Shown here one piece after another: positions 33,358 through 44,200 of a DNA stretch of 64,000 nucleotides. Source of the DNA: Superficieibacter sp. HKU1. Lineage in GTDB: Bacteria; Pseudomonadota; Gammaproteobacteria; Enterobacterales; Enterobacteriaceae. A model generated the notes under the pieces. That model did no database searches, was not told the DNA's origin, and saw nothing but the letters and a program-made list of their open reading frames with translations. Numbering within the stretch: position 1 is the stretch's first letter; the number at the start of each line of letters is the position of its first letter. Both the position numbers and the translations under genes were made by a program. The DNA lies in assembly GCF_029319185.1 (NCBI RefSeq), contig NZ_CP119754.1:1860001-1924000 (forward strand), in the 5' to 3' direction.

Positions 33358-34968
33358 ATGAAAAAGATCGCGATAGTCGGCGCAGGCCCCACCGGTATTT
33401 ATACTTTTTTCTCGCTTCTAAAAAAGAACGTGCCGCTTTCCATCACGGTTTACGAACAGGCGGATGAAGCCGGTGTGGGAATGCCGTACAGCAATGAAGA
33501 CAATTCAAAAATGATGCTGGCGAATATCGCCAGCATTGAAATACCGCCCGTTTTTTCGACCTATATTGACTGGCTGCGCCAACAGGATGATGCGCATCTG
33601 GCGCGCTATCGTGTCGATCGCGCTTCCCTCCACGTCCGCCAGTTTTTGCCACGTATTCTGCTGGGGGAATATTTTCGCGACCAGTTCGTGCAACTGGTCG
33701 CCGCGGCCAGAGCGCAGGGTTTTGAGGTAAACGTACACGAGTCTTGCCAGGTTACCGATCTGGAAGCCACTGAAACGGGCGTCAAGCTGTGGGTAGAAAA
33801 TGACCCTGTCGCTGAGCGCTTTGACCTGGCGGTGATTGCAACCGGCCATGTCTGGCCTGATGAGAGCACCTCGACCCGCACCTTTTTCCCCAGCCCCTGG
33901 TCAGGGTTGATGGAGGCGAATATCCGTGCCTGCAACGTCGGCGTCATGGGCACATCGCTGAGCGGCATCGATGCTGCGATGGCGGTGGTGGTCCAGCACG
34001 GCGAATTTGTGGAGTCCGACGACGGCCAGCTTCAGTTTAATCTCGACCCGCAGAGCCAGGCGCTCAATATTACGCTGATGTCGCGTTCTGGCGTGCTGCC
34101 GGAGGCGGATTTCTACTGCCCGATCCCTTACGACCCGCTGAAGGTGGTGACGGAAAACGCGATCCAGCGCGAAATAGACGCCGGTGCCGACGGGCTGCTT
34201 GACCGCGTATTCCGCCTGATAGTGCAGGAGCTTGAGCAGGCGGACCCGCAGTGGAGCGCGCGTATTGCCCTCCAGACGCTGAATGCCGATACGATTAACG
34301 AGGCATGGTTCGCCGACCGCAAAAAACACGATCCTTTTCACTGGGCGCAAGCCAATCTTGATGAAGTTGAACGCAACAAGCGTGACAAGCGCACGGTGGC
34401 GTGGCGCTATACCATCCTGCGGCTGCATGAAAAGGTGGAGGAGATTGTCCCGTACCTCAGTGAGCAGGATGTGCAGCGTTTTACATCGGGGCTGGCGCGC
34501 ATTTTTATCGATAATTATGCCGCGATCCCTTCACAGTCAATTCGTCGCCTGCTGGCGCTACGCGAGGCCGGGATCATTAATATTCTCGCGCTTGGGCAGG
34601 ACTACGAGATGAAAGTGGAAGAAAATCAGACGCGGATTTTTAACCAGCAACAGAGCTGGTCCTTTGACGTGTTTATTGATGCGCGCGGACAACAGGCGCT
34701 GAAGACGAAAGATCTTCCGTTCCCGACGCTGCGCCAACAGCTGCTTGCCACGGGGGAAGAGATCCCGGATGTCGGTGATGATTACACGTTACAGGAACCC
34801 GCGCTGGCTCGCGGCCATATTGCCTTTGGCGCGCTGCCTTACCTGATGCACGACAGACCGTTCGTTCAGGGGATCACCGCCTGCGCCGAAATTGGTGCGG
34901 CGATGGCAAGGGCGATAACACAACCAGCTTCGTGGTCGCGCCGCCGTCTGCCCTTTATGGAAGTTTAG
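33358..34968 (+). CDS. ydhS: FAD/NAD(P)-binding protein YdhS
   Basis: Predicted flavoprotein of unknown reaction with an N-terminal Rossmann fold (MKKIAIVGAGPTGIYTFFSLLKK). Its 536 residues follow E. coli YdhS (534) throughout, including MLANIASIEIPPVFSTYIDWL, VIATGHVWPDE, TFFPSPWSGLMEANI and GTSLSGIDAAMAV. The gene is in a different chromosomal context from E. coli. The ATG is placed by homology; the ribosome site is weak. The 159 bases after hpxK show no other gene. It converges with the phosphatase gene. Confidence 0.88.
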   Translation: MKKIAIVGAGPTGIYTFFSLLKKNVPLSITVYEQADEAGVGMPYSNEDNSKMMLANIASIEIPPVFSTYIDWLRQQDDAHLARYRVDRASLHVRQFLPRILLGEYFRDQFVQLVAAARAQGFEVNVHESCQVTDLEATETGVKLWVENDPVAERFDLAVIATGHVWPDESTSTRTFFPSPWSGLMEANIRACNVGVMGTSLSGIDAAMAVVVQHGEFVESDDGQLQFNLDPQSQALNITLMSRSGVLPEADFYCPIPYDPLKVVTENAIQREIDAGADGLLDRVFRLIVQELEQADPQWSARIALQTLNADTINEAWFADRKKHDPFHWAQANLDEVERNKRDKRTVAWRYTILRLHEKVEEIVPYLSEQDVQRFTSGLARIFIDNYAAIPSQSIRRLLALREAGIINILALGQDYEMKVEENQTRIFNQQQSWSFDVFIDARGQQALKTKDLPFPTLRQQLLATGEEIPDVGDDYTLQEPALARGHIAFGALPYLMHDRPFVQGITACAEIGAAMARAITQPASWSRRRLPFMEV

Positions 34969-34989
34969 CGACAACGCGGGGCGCAAAAC

Positions 34990-35661
34990 TTACTTTTGCC
35001 TCCCGCTCTCCTGAATCGGCATCAACGTTAACACGCCGCTGAATACCGCCCCGGTATCAATATAATACTGGTTGGCGAAACGCTGCGGGACCGCGACAGG
35101 CGTGTGGCCGAAGATAAAGGTATCCGCACCGCTGATTGTTTTCCGCTGACCGCGCTGTGAGGCCGCGATCCGCTCCCGGCTCCAGACCACGCGCTCTTCA
35201 TCAATCCGCTTATCCCGCTGGTAATGCTCAGCGGGGTAATCGGCATGGCAAATCACATAGCGGCCCAGCGGCGTTTCGACCTCGATAATTAACGGCAGGG
35301 CGGCGACCTGCGGCAGCAAGGTGCGTACGCGGATTTTCTCGGCATCATCAAGCGTAAAAAACCACTCTCCACCATTCATTCTCCACAAACCCGCATCGCG
35401 ATGGTTTACCAGCGCATCCAGCATCATTTCTTCATGATTGCCGCGAATGGCGCGAAACCAGGGTTCGCCGATAAGCGAAAGACAGTCGACATTCTCTTTT
35501 CCCCGATCGGTGAGATCGCCGACGGAAATAAGCAAATCCGCTTCTTTATCAAAACCTATTGCCGCCAGTTTGCTGTTCAGCAACGAATAGCAGCCGTGTA
35601 AATCACCCACGACCCAGATATTGCGCCAGTCTGCGCCGCTGAGGAACTGGTAAACCGTCAT
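34990..35661 (-). CDS. Serine/threonine protein phosphatase, PrpA/PrpB type
   Basis: Cytosolic PPP-family metallophosphatase, 223 residues. All motifs are present: GDLHGC, GDLTDRG, GNHEEM, HADYP and FGHTP, which supply the two-metal site ligands. Similar to both E. coli PrpA (PphA) and PrpB (PphB), and it cannot be assigned to either by eye. Of several in-frame ATGs, the one at 35,661 is five bases after GGAGG and gives the family length. Confidence 0.85.
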   Translation of the reverse strand: MTVYQFLSGADWRNIWVVGDLHGCYSLLNSKLAAIGFDKEADLLISVGDLTDRGKENVDCLSLIGEPWFRAIRGNHEEMMLDALVNHRDAGLWRMNGGEWFFTLDDAEKIRVRTLLPQVAALPLIIEVETPLGRYVICHADYPAEHYQRDKRIDEERVVWSRERIAASQRGQRKTISGADTFIFGHTPVAVPQRFANQYYIDTGAVFSGVLTLMPIQESGRQK

Positions 35662-36012
35662 CATCGCCTCCGGATTATCTGTTTGATGGCAGGTGATATC
35701 AGTATGGATGGTCATAGCCAGAGGTTTGTCACCCTGAGATTAATCTTATTTTAGAGGTGTTGGCTGTGAAGTGGTGAATAAATAAACGCTGATCAGAGGA
35801 CCGCTTAGTAGAATAATTTGCATTTAACTTTATGTTTTGCAAATAAAATTTCCTTAATGGCCCGATATCTATCGCGCATGTCGCCAGGCGTCGCCCGGCG
35901 GGCTACCCATAAATAATGGTGATTGTTGCACAAGGCGGTACGTGGATAATGCGCGTAAATTTTACAGAAATTAACATTAATCACTATTTCCTTACATCAC
36001 AGGGAACGTCTG
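35662..36012. other. Promoter region of the two-partner secretion locus
   Basis: A/T-rich intergenic region of 351 bases without a gene. An inverted repeat ATTTGCA (35,816-35,822) / TGCAAAT (35,838-35,844), and long A/T runs, suggest a silencer or regulator target upstream of the transporter gene. No clear -35/-10 could be fixed. Confidence 0.4.
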
Positions 36013-37707
36013 ATGGGCTGCTATCGAACCGCATTACGTTACGCCTTTTTCACCACGACCGGCCTGCTTCTGACGCCAGTCGTGAGCGCCGCCGACGGCA
36101 TCGCCGGGGCCGATGAACAAATCATTATTCAGCAGCAGCGCCAGAAAGCGCTGGAGCAGCAGCTCACGCCGCCAAAACCCGATGTGCGCCTGTCTCCACC
36201 GTCCTCCGGCTTCGGCCGCATCAACTACCCTGCTGAAACGCCCTGTTTTCCCATTAAACACGTAGTATTGAGCGGCGAAGAAAAACTGCCGCGCTGGCTA
36301 CCGATCCAGCATCTCGGTAAAGAAGCAGAAGGACAGTGCCTCGGCGCGCAGGGCATCAATTTGCTGATGAGCACCTTGCAAAACCGGCTGGTGGATCACG
36401 GCTATATCACCACCCGCGTGCTGGCCCCGTCGCAGGATCTGAACAGCGGTGTGTTAACCCTGGTGCTGGTCCCGGGCTATGTCCGCCACGTGAAACTGAC
36501 GGCGGACAGCGATCGTTACATTCAGCTCTACAGCGCCTTCCCGCCGCGCGAAGGCGCACTGCTCGATCTGCGCGATATTGAACAGGGGCTGGAAAACCTG
36601 CAGCGTCTGCCCACCGTGAAGGCGGATATGGAAATCGTCCCCGGCGAGCAGCCTGGCGAAAGCGATATTGCGGTGAGCTGGAAGCAGGAAAAAATGTGGC
36701 GTATCGGCGCGTCGCTGGACGATGCCGGGACCAAAAGCACCGGGCGTTATCAGGGCGGGTTAACGCTCTCGCTGGATAACCCGTTCTCACTCAGCGATCT
36801 GCTCTATTTTTCCGCGTCCCATGATTTACAGGGCGAGGGCGGCAAGGGCAGCAAAAACTACACCGGTCACTATTCGGTGCCGTTCGGTTACTGGATGTTC
36901 TCGGTCACCGGCAACGATTATGACTATCATCAGACGGTCGCCGGGGCCAGTGAAGACTATCGCTACAGCGGCAAAAGTAAAAACCTCGACGTCCAGCTAA
37001 GCCGCGTGCTGCATCGCAGCGGCACGCAAAAAACTACCATGAGCTATGACGTGCTGGTGCGTAAAACCCGCAGCTACATTGACGACACCGAGGTAGACGT
37101 GCAGCGCCGTCAGACCTCCGCCTGGCGCATTGGCTTACAGCACCGGCACTATATCGGCCAGACCACGCTTGACGCCGGTATCAGCTATCAACGTGGCACC
37201 CGCTGGTTCGGCGCGACGCCTGCGCCGGAAGAGTACTTCGACGAAGCCACCGCGCTGAGCAAAATCCTGCAATTCAACGCGCAGCTAAACGTGCCCTTCG
37301 AGATTGGTACGCAAAACTTCCGCTACAACGTGCAGTACCAGCGCCAGATGAGCAGCACCCCGCTGACGCCGCAGGATCAGTTTGCCATCGGCAACCGCTG
37401 GACGGTGCGCGGCTTTGACGGCGAGCGCACGCTGAACGCCAGCCACGGCTGGTATGTGCGCAACGACATCGCCTGGAGCACGCCGCTGCCGTCGCAGGAA
37501 TTTTACCTCGGGGCGGACTACGGCGAAGTGGGCGGTGCCGGATCGGAATATCTGGTCGGCAGGCATATGGCGGGCGGCGTCGCGGGCCTGCGCGGCTACG
37601 CGCTGAACACCGGCTACGACATGTTTGCCGGCACCCCGTTCTCGAAGCCGGACGGCTTCGACACCAGCGATTTAACCCTCGGGTTTAACCTCAACTGGGA
37701 CTGGTAA
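36013..37707 (+). CDS. cdiB: Two-partner secretion outer-membrane transporter, CdiB-like
   Basis: Omp85/TpsB protein exporting the adjacent giant effector to the cell surface. It has 564 residues: a signal peptide (to about residue 26), an N-terminal plug helix rich in Gln (EQIIIQQQRQKALEQQL), two POTRA domains (about 75-230) and a 16-strand barrel. The L6-loop motif VRGFDGER lies near residue 465 and the chain ends in an aromatic residue (NLNWDW), the BAM signal. The start follows AGGGAACGTCTG. Ten bases separate it from the acyltransferase gene, so one operon. Confidence 0.9.
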   Translation: MGCYRTALRYAFFTTTGLLLTPVVSAADGIAGADEQIIIQQQRQKALEQQLTPPKPDVRLSPPSSGFGRINYPAETPCFPIKHVVLSGEEKLPRWLPIQHLGKEAEGQCLGAQGINLLMSTLQNRLVDHGYITTRVLAPSQDLNSGVLTLVLVPGYVRHVKLTADSDRYIQLYSAFPPREGALLDLRDIEQGLENLQRLPTVKADMEIVPGEQPGESDIAVSWKQEKMWRIGASLDDAGTKSTGRYQGGLTLSLDNPFSLSDLLYFSASHDLQGEGGKGSKNYTGHYSVPFGYWMFSVTGNDYDYHQTVAGASEDYRYSGKSKNLDVQLSRVLHRSGTQKTTMSYDVLVRKTRSYIDDTEVDVQRRQTSAWRIGLQHRHYIGQTTLDAGISYQRGTRWFGATPAPEEYFDEATALSKILQFNAQLNVPFEIGTQNFRYNVQYQRQMSSTPLTPQDQFAIGNRWTVRGFDGERTLNASHGWYVRNDIAWSTPLPSQEFYLGADYGEVGGAGSEYLVGRHMAGGVAGLRGYALNTGYDMFAGTPFSKPDGFDTSDLTLGFNLNWDW

Positions 37708-37717
37708 GGAGCGGCAG

Positions 37718-38245
37718 ATGCGCGTTGGTGAGTACGACATTAAAGCCCCGCTGATGCTGGGCGGGCAGGAGAGCGAAGCCGAAGTGCTCGGCGCAACGGT
37801 ATGGCTGTGGATGCACTCGCCGATGCACCGCGATGCGCCGCTGCATGCGCTGCCGACGCTGCTGCTGCCGATCATCAAACGCGGCCAGTACGTGCTGGTC
37901 ACCCGGCACGCGCGGCCGATCTTCTTTCTGAGCTGGGCTTGGCTTAATCCTGAATCAGAAGCCCGCTTTCTCACCCGCGCATCGATTCATATGCGGGAAG
38001 AAGACTGGGACAGCGGCGACCGGATGTGGTTCTGCGACTGGATCGCGCCGTTTGGTCATACCCGTGACATGTATCGTCTGCTGCAAAAAGAGGTCTTCCT
38101 CGATGGCTGCGCACGATCGCTGTGGCACCGGGGCCACGAGCGCGGGAAACGAGTAATGAATTTTCATGGCACGCGGGTCAGCCGTGAAGCCGCACGACAA
38201 TGGCGACGCGAGCACCCGCTGGCGGTAGATCTGCCGGAAGCTTAA
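37718..38245 (+). CDS. cdiC: Toxin-activating lysine acyltransferase (HlyC family), CdiC-like
   Basis: Cytosolic acyltransferase predicted to transfer a fatty acyl chain from acyl-ACP to Lys of the effector. It has 175 residues. Catalytic candidates are H33 (WLWMHSPMH) and D107 in the family signature SGDRMWFCDWIAPFGH. HlyC proteins usually go with RTX toxins. In a two-partner context the precedent is CdiC of class IV CDI systems, where lipidation of CdiA promotes target recognition. The stop is 13 bases before the effector gene. No RTX toxin gene is in the window, supporting the giant protein as substrate. Confidence 0.85.
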   Translation: MRVGEYDIKAPLMLGGQESEAEVLGATVWLWMHSPMHRDAPLHALPTLLLPIIKRGQYVLVTRHARPIFFLSWAWLNPESEARFLTRASIHMREEDWDSGDRMWFCDWIAPFGHTRDMYRLLQKEVFLDGCARSLWHRGHERGKRVMNFHGTRVSREAARQWRREHPLAVDLPEA

Positions 38246-38258
38246 CAAGGAAATACCC

Positions 38259-41200
38259 ATGAACAAGAACCTGTATCGTATCGTCTTCAACAAAGCGCGC
38301 GGTATGTTAATGGTGGTGGCGGAGATCGCCCGCTCAGGCCGGGCGTCGTCAGCGCGATCTTCCGGCGTCGGACATACGCACAGCCGCCTTATCGGTAAAG
38401 TGGGGGCGTTAAGCTTCAGTCTGTGGCTGGCGATGGGCGTGATACAGCCGGTCCACGCTAACGTGGTGGCCGACGGCAGCGCACCGGCAAATCAGCAGCC
38501 CACCATCATCAACAGCGCCAACGGTACGCCGCAGGTTAATATTCAGACGCCGTCCGCCGCAGGCGTCTCGCATAATAAATACGGCCAGTTTGACGTTAAT
38601 CAGCAGGGCGTGATCCTTAATAACTCGCATAAAAACGTCCAGACGCAGCTGGGCGGCATGGTGGCGGGCAACCCGTGGCTGGGCAAAGGCGAAGCCAGGG
38701 TCATTCTTAACGAAGTAAACTCCCGAGACCCGAGCCGCCTCAATGGTTACGTGGAAGTGGCCGGGAAAAAAGCCCAGGTGGTGATTGCCAACCCGGCAGG
38801 CATTACCTGTGACGGCTGCGGCTTTATTAACGCCAACCGCGGCACGCTGACCACCGGCCAGCCGCAGATGAACAACGGCCAGCTGACCGGCTATAGCGTT
38901 GAGCGCGGCGAAATCCGCATTGACGGCAAGGGGCTGGATAGCTCCCGCGCCGATTACACCGACATTATTGCCCGCTCGGTTAAGGTCAACGCCGGAGTGT
39001 GGGCGAACGAGCTGAATGTGACCACCGGGCGTAACCAGGTGGATGCGGAACATCAGCAGATCACTAAAACCAGCGACGACCCGGCGACCCGCCCGCAGAT
39101 GGCGCTGGATGTTGCCAGCCTCGGCGGCATGTACGCGGGTAAAATCCGCATGGTCGGCACCGAAAGCGGCGTCGGGGTGCGCAACGCCGGGAATATCGGC
39201 GCGCAGGCGGGCAGCGTCACGCTGACCGCCGACGGGCAGATCGAGAACAGCGGCAACATCAGCGCCAGCGGCGACACGCAAATTGCCGCGACAGGCGGTA
39301 TCGACAACCGCGGCGCGATTTACGCGGGTAACAACGCCAGCGTGCAGAGCGGCGGCGAGCTGAACAACCGAGGCTCGGTGGTGGCGCGCAATAATACCCG
39401 CGTCCAGGCGGCCAGCCTGACCGGAACAAAACAGGGCGTACTGGCGGCCGGGGTGCAGGATGACGGCAAACTGGCTGCGCAGGGCGATCTGGATCTCAGC
39501 ACCAGTGGGCAACTGGGCGCGCACGGGCAGACGCTGGCCGGTGGCACTCTCAGCGCACGCGGGCAGGGCGTCGATCTCAGCGGCAGCCAGACGCAGGCGG
39601 ATAACATCACGCTTGACGCCGGAGACGGCGATCTGAACACCTCTGATGCACTGGTCAGCTCCCGCCAGCTGACCGCCCGCAGCGGCAAATTACTGAACAA
39701 CGACGGCGGCACGATTAACGCTGATGCCCTGTCCGTGCAGGCCAGTGCCCTGTCGAACCAGAAGGGTAGCCTCGTGCAGACCGGCAGCGGCGATCTGTCG
39801 CTGGATCTGCCGGGGGAGCTGAATAACCGCGAGGGGCAGATTGCCGCCAACGGCAATGTGGCCCTGCGCGCGCAGTCGCTCAATAACCGGAGCGGGCAGG
39901 TGGTAGCCGCGCAGAACGGCAGCCTGAACACAGAAATTCGTGACGGGCTGGATAACAACAGCGGTTCGCTGGCAGCCAGCGGCGACGTACGTGTGAACGC
40001 GGGCGCCCTGAACAACGACGACGGGCTGATTTCCGCGTCGGCGGGCAAGTCTGACCTCACCAGCCGCGGCGCGGCCAGTAACCGTAAGGGACGTCTGGAA
40101 AGCGCAGGCGCGCTGAGGCTGAATGCCGCCAGCCTCGATAATACGTCAGGAGAGGTGGTTGCCAGCGGCACTACCCTCCAGTTGAATGGCGGCACCCTGA
40201 CGAATACCTCCGGCACGCTGTTCTCGCAGGGCGATCTGCGCCTCGACAGCGGCGCGCTGGATAACACCGCGGGCCTGATCCAGGCGGCAGGCAACAGCTG
40301 GCTGGACACCCACGGCGCGGCGCTGACCAACCGCGACAGCGGCACCACCGGCGGCATCAGCAGCGGCGGCACGCTGAACCTTGCGGCGGGCAACATTGAT
40401 AACCAGCAGGGCGTGCTGGTCAGCGGCGGCGCGCTGGATCTCAGCGCCGAGACCCTGGATAACCGCCAGGGCCAGCTGGGTTCGGAGCAGGCGCTGACGG
40501 CCCGCACGGATACGCTTCTCAACATGGACGGCTCGCTGAAATCCGGCGGCGATATGGTTCTTGATACCGCCGCCAGCCTGGATAATACCGGCGGGGTGAT
40601 CGGCGCAGGTAAGGCGCTGGATCTGGATGCCGCCACCCTGGCTAACCAGAGCGGCGTGCTGGTCAGTGGCAACGGCGCAGATATCCAGGTGCAGACCCTG
40701 AACAACCGCGCAGGCCAGATTGCCGCGCAGCAGGCGCTGACGCTGGGCGGCGAGACGATTAACAATGACGACGGCGGGCTGATCCAGAGCGGCGACGCGC
40801 TCAGCCTGACTGCCGGCACCCTCAGCAACCGTGACAGCGGCGATAAGGGCGGTATCACCAGCCTCGGCGACATGACCCTGACCGCCGACAGCGTGGCGAA
40901 CAACGACGGCGTCCTGCTCTCGGCGAAAAACATCACGCTGAACAGCGGCACCCTGGATAACACCTCCGGCGAACTGGTCGCCACGGACGCGCTGAATCTG
41001 GCGCTGGATGGCACGCTTACCAACACCTCCGGCCTGATGCAGGGCGGCAGCGTAACGCTGGACACCGCCGGGCACGCCTTTACCAACAATGACGGCACGC
41101 TGAACAGCCTCGGCGCGCTGACCCTCAGCAGTGGGGCACTGAACAATCAGAACGGCACCCTGGCGGCAAAAGGCGCGTTCGATCTCAGCACCGCCAGCCT

Positions 41201-44200
41201 CGATAACCGCAGCGGCGGGCGCATCATCGGTGAGCAGGACACCACCCTGACCAGCGGCAGCCTGCAAAACGGCGGCGGACAAATTCAGTCGGTGGGCGAT
41301 CTGCTGCTCGACACGGCGAAAGGGGCGATTGATAACGTCTCGGGACTTATCCGCAGCGGTGCGGACCTGACGGTCATCGCCGCAAGCTTTGCCAACCAGA
41401 ACACCCAGGGCAGCAATCAGGGCGTGGAGGCGAACTCGGCGACCTTCACCACCGGCACGCTCAATAACCAGCGCGGCACTATTCTGGCGAATGATAAACT
41501 GGCCATCACTAACGGCGGTCTGCTGGACAACACCGGCGGCGCGCTGGCCTCCTCCGGCACGCTCACGCTTAACGGTGCCGGGCTGGATCTGGTGAACACC
41601 GGCGGCGTGGCAAAAGCCGGCGAGTTGCTGGATATCACCGCGCAGCGCGTCAGCGGCGACGGCGATCTGCTCTCGCTCGGCGACATGATCCTGCGCAGCA
41701 ACAGCGCGCTGGACAACAGCGGATCGATTATTGCCAATGACAGCCTGCAACTGACCACGCCGGGCAGCATCAGCAACAGCGGCAAACTGCTGGCCGGGAA
41801 AAAACTGGACCTGCACGGCGGCAGCCTGAGCAACGCGGAAAGCGGCGAAATCAACGCCGGGGAAAATCACCTGACTGTCAGCGGGACGCTCACTAACTAC
41901 GGACTTATCGACGGCGGCTACACGCGCATTGACGCGAATACCCTGAACAACGTTGGCACCGGGCGGATCTACGGCGACGCCATTGGCATTAACACCGTCA
42001 CCTTCAACAACCTCGCCGCAGGCGGCAAAGCCGCGACGCTGGCCGGGCGCGAGCGGGTGGATATCGGCACCGGCACGCTGAATAATTATGATCACGCGCT
42101 GGTCTACAGCGGCGGCGATATGGCGATCGGCGGCCAGCTTGATGACAAAGGCAACGTGGCGGGTCGCGCCGGGGTTATCAATAACCACAGCTCGACTATT
42201 GAGTCGGCCAATAACATGTGGATCGCCGCCGGGCAGATCAACAATATCAATGACCATTTTTCCACCGAGCTGGTGACGGTGTCTCAGGAGCAGATCCGGG
42301 AATACCAGCACAGCGGTTCACCGACCCGCTGGGACGCCACTACCGAAGGCGTATTCGTCGACGGCAATTCCGCCGACCGTCTGCGCAACCTGAATACCCC
42401 GGATGACACGGGTGCGAACAACGACAACTTCAACCAGTATGACTACAACCGTACCGTTGAAGAGACGCGCATCAAGGAAACCGATCCGGCGAAGATCATT
42501 GCCGGTGGCGATATGACTATTGTGGCCGATGAACTGTTTAACGATAAGAGCCAGGTCATCGCCGGGGGCACGCTGTTCACCGATGGCATTAAAGTGACCC
42601 GTAACGAGGCGGTGGACGGAGAGCGGCACACCACGGACGTTGGTACCGTCACCCACTATTACCGTATCCGTCACAAAGGTTCAGATGAGCAGGGGCGCGA
42701 TCGCACCGCTTACCAGCCGCCAACGGTGATCCAGTCGATTTCGCTCAAGCCGGGCCAGATTATCAGCCAGGGTGAAGTACAAGGCAGCAACGTGACGATT
42801 GCGCCGCTGACCACCCAGGGCACCGACGTGGCCATTGCTAAATCCGGCGCGGTAACCGGCAAAGTGGACGCCAGTACCCCTGCGCCGTGGCAGCAGACCG
42901 TCTCTGACGGCGAGCCGGTAACGCCGCCGCCGGGCCAGCAGTTTGCGGTGACGCCGGGTGAGGAGACCATCCGCATCGTCGGTCCGAACACGCAGCTGCC
43001 GGATAACAGCCTGTTTAAAATTAACCCGTCAGCAAACGAGTCGTACCTCGTAGAGACCGATCCGCGCTTCACCAATGAAAAAGAGTGGCTCGGCAGCGAC
43101 TATATGCAGGACGCGCTCGGCCAGGATCAGGACAATAAACTCAAACGTCTGGGCGACGGCTACTACGAGCAGCGGCTGATCCGAGAGCAGGTGGTCGAGC
43201 TTACCGGGCAGCGCTATCTCGAAGGCTATACCAGCGATGAAGAGCAATTTAAAGCGCTGATGGACGCCGGGGTGGCTTTCGGTAAGCAGTACGCGCTCAA
43301 ACTTGGCGTGGCGCTGACGCCGCAGCAGATGTCCTTGCTGACGGGCGACATTGTCTGGCTGGTCAACACCCAGGTAAAAATGCCGGACGGCTCGATGCAG
43401 TCGGTGCTGATGCCGCAGGTATACGCCAAAGTGAAACCGGGCGATATCAGCGGATCCGGGGCATTAATTGCCGGCAACAACGTGGTGATGAAACTCGACG
43501 GCGACCTGTTTAACCGCGGTACTATCGCCGGACGCCGGGTGCTGCAACTGGATGCCGACAATATCACTAACCAGGCGGGCACGATCCAGGGTGCCAGCGC
43601 CAGTCTGAACGCCCGTACCGATGTGAACAATATCGGCGGTGTGTTGCAGGGCACCGACAGCCTGCTGGTCAATGCCGGGCGGGATATCAATGCCACCACT
43701 ACCACCCGCAGCGCCGAAAGCGCCGTGGGCCAGAACCGCTTCTCGCGCACTACCATTGACAGCGTATCCGGCATCTACGTGCAGGGGGATGATGGCAAAC
43801 TGTCACTCAAAGCGGGCCGGGACGTCAATCTGACCGGGGCGCAGGTGATCAACAGCGGTGAGAACGGACAGACGCAAATCGGTGCCGCGCGGGATATTAA
43901 CCTCGGCACGGTAACGACCTCCGCCCGCGATAGTCTGGTCTGGGATAAAGACAATACCCTTAATCAGGGCCGGGTCGATCGCGTCGGTACGCAGATCAAA
44001 ACCCGGAATGAGACCGCGCTTGCCGCGGGACAAAATATTAACGTTGATGGCTCGTCGATAACTTCTGACAACGCGCTGAACCTCAATGCCGGAAACGATG
44101 TGAACATTCGCGGTGTGCTGAACAGCACCGATCTGGATGAGCGCCACAAAGTCACCGGCAGCAGTGGCTGGCTGTCGAAGAAAACGACCACCACCCGCGA

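Noticed and set aside
39300..42200. Regular repeats as a possible CRISPR array
   Set aside because: They are in-frame coding repeats without conserved direct repeats or unique spacers; no cas genes are present.
39320..42311. Two very long minus-strand reading frames (about 600 and 720 codons) opposite the giant effector
   Set aside because: They mirror the G/C-rich repeat codons of the plus-strand gene, have no ribosome sites or recognisable domains, and read as Ser/Pro/Val- or Ala/Val/Gln-biased shadows.
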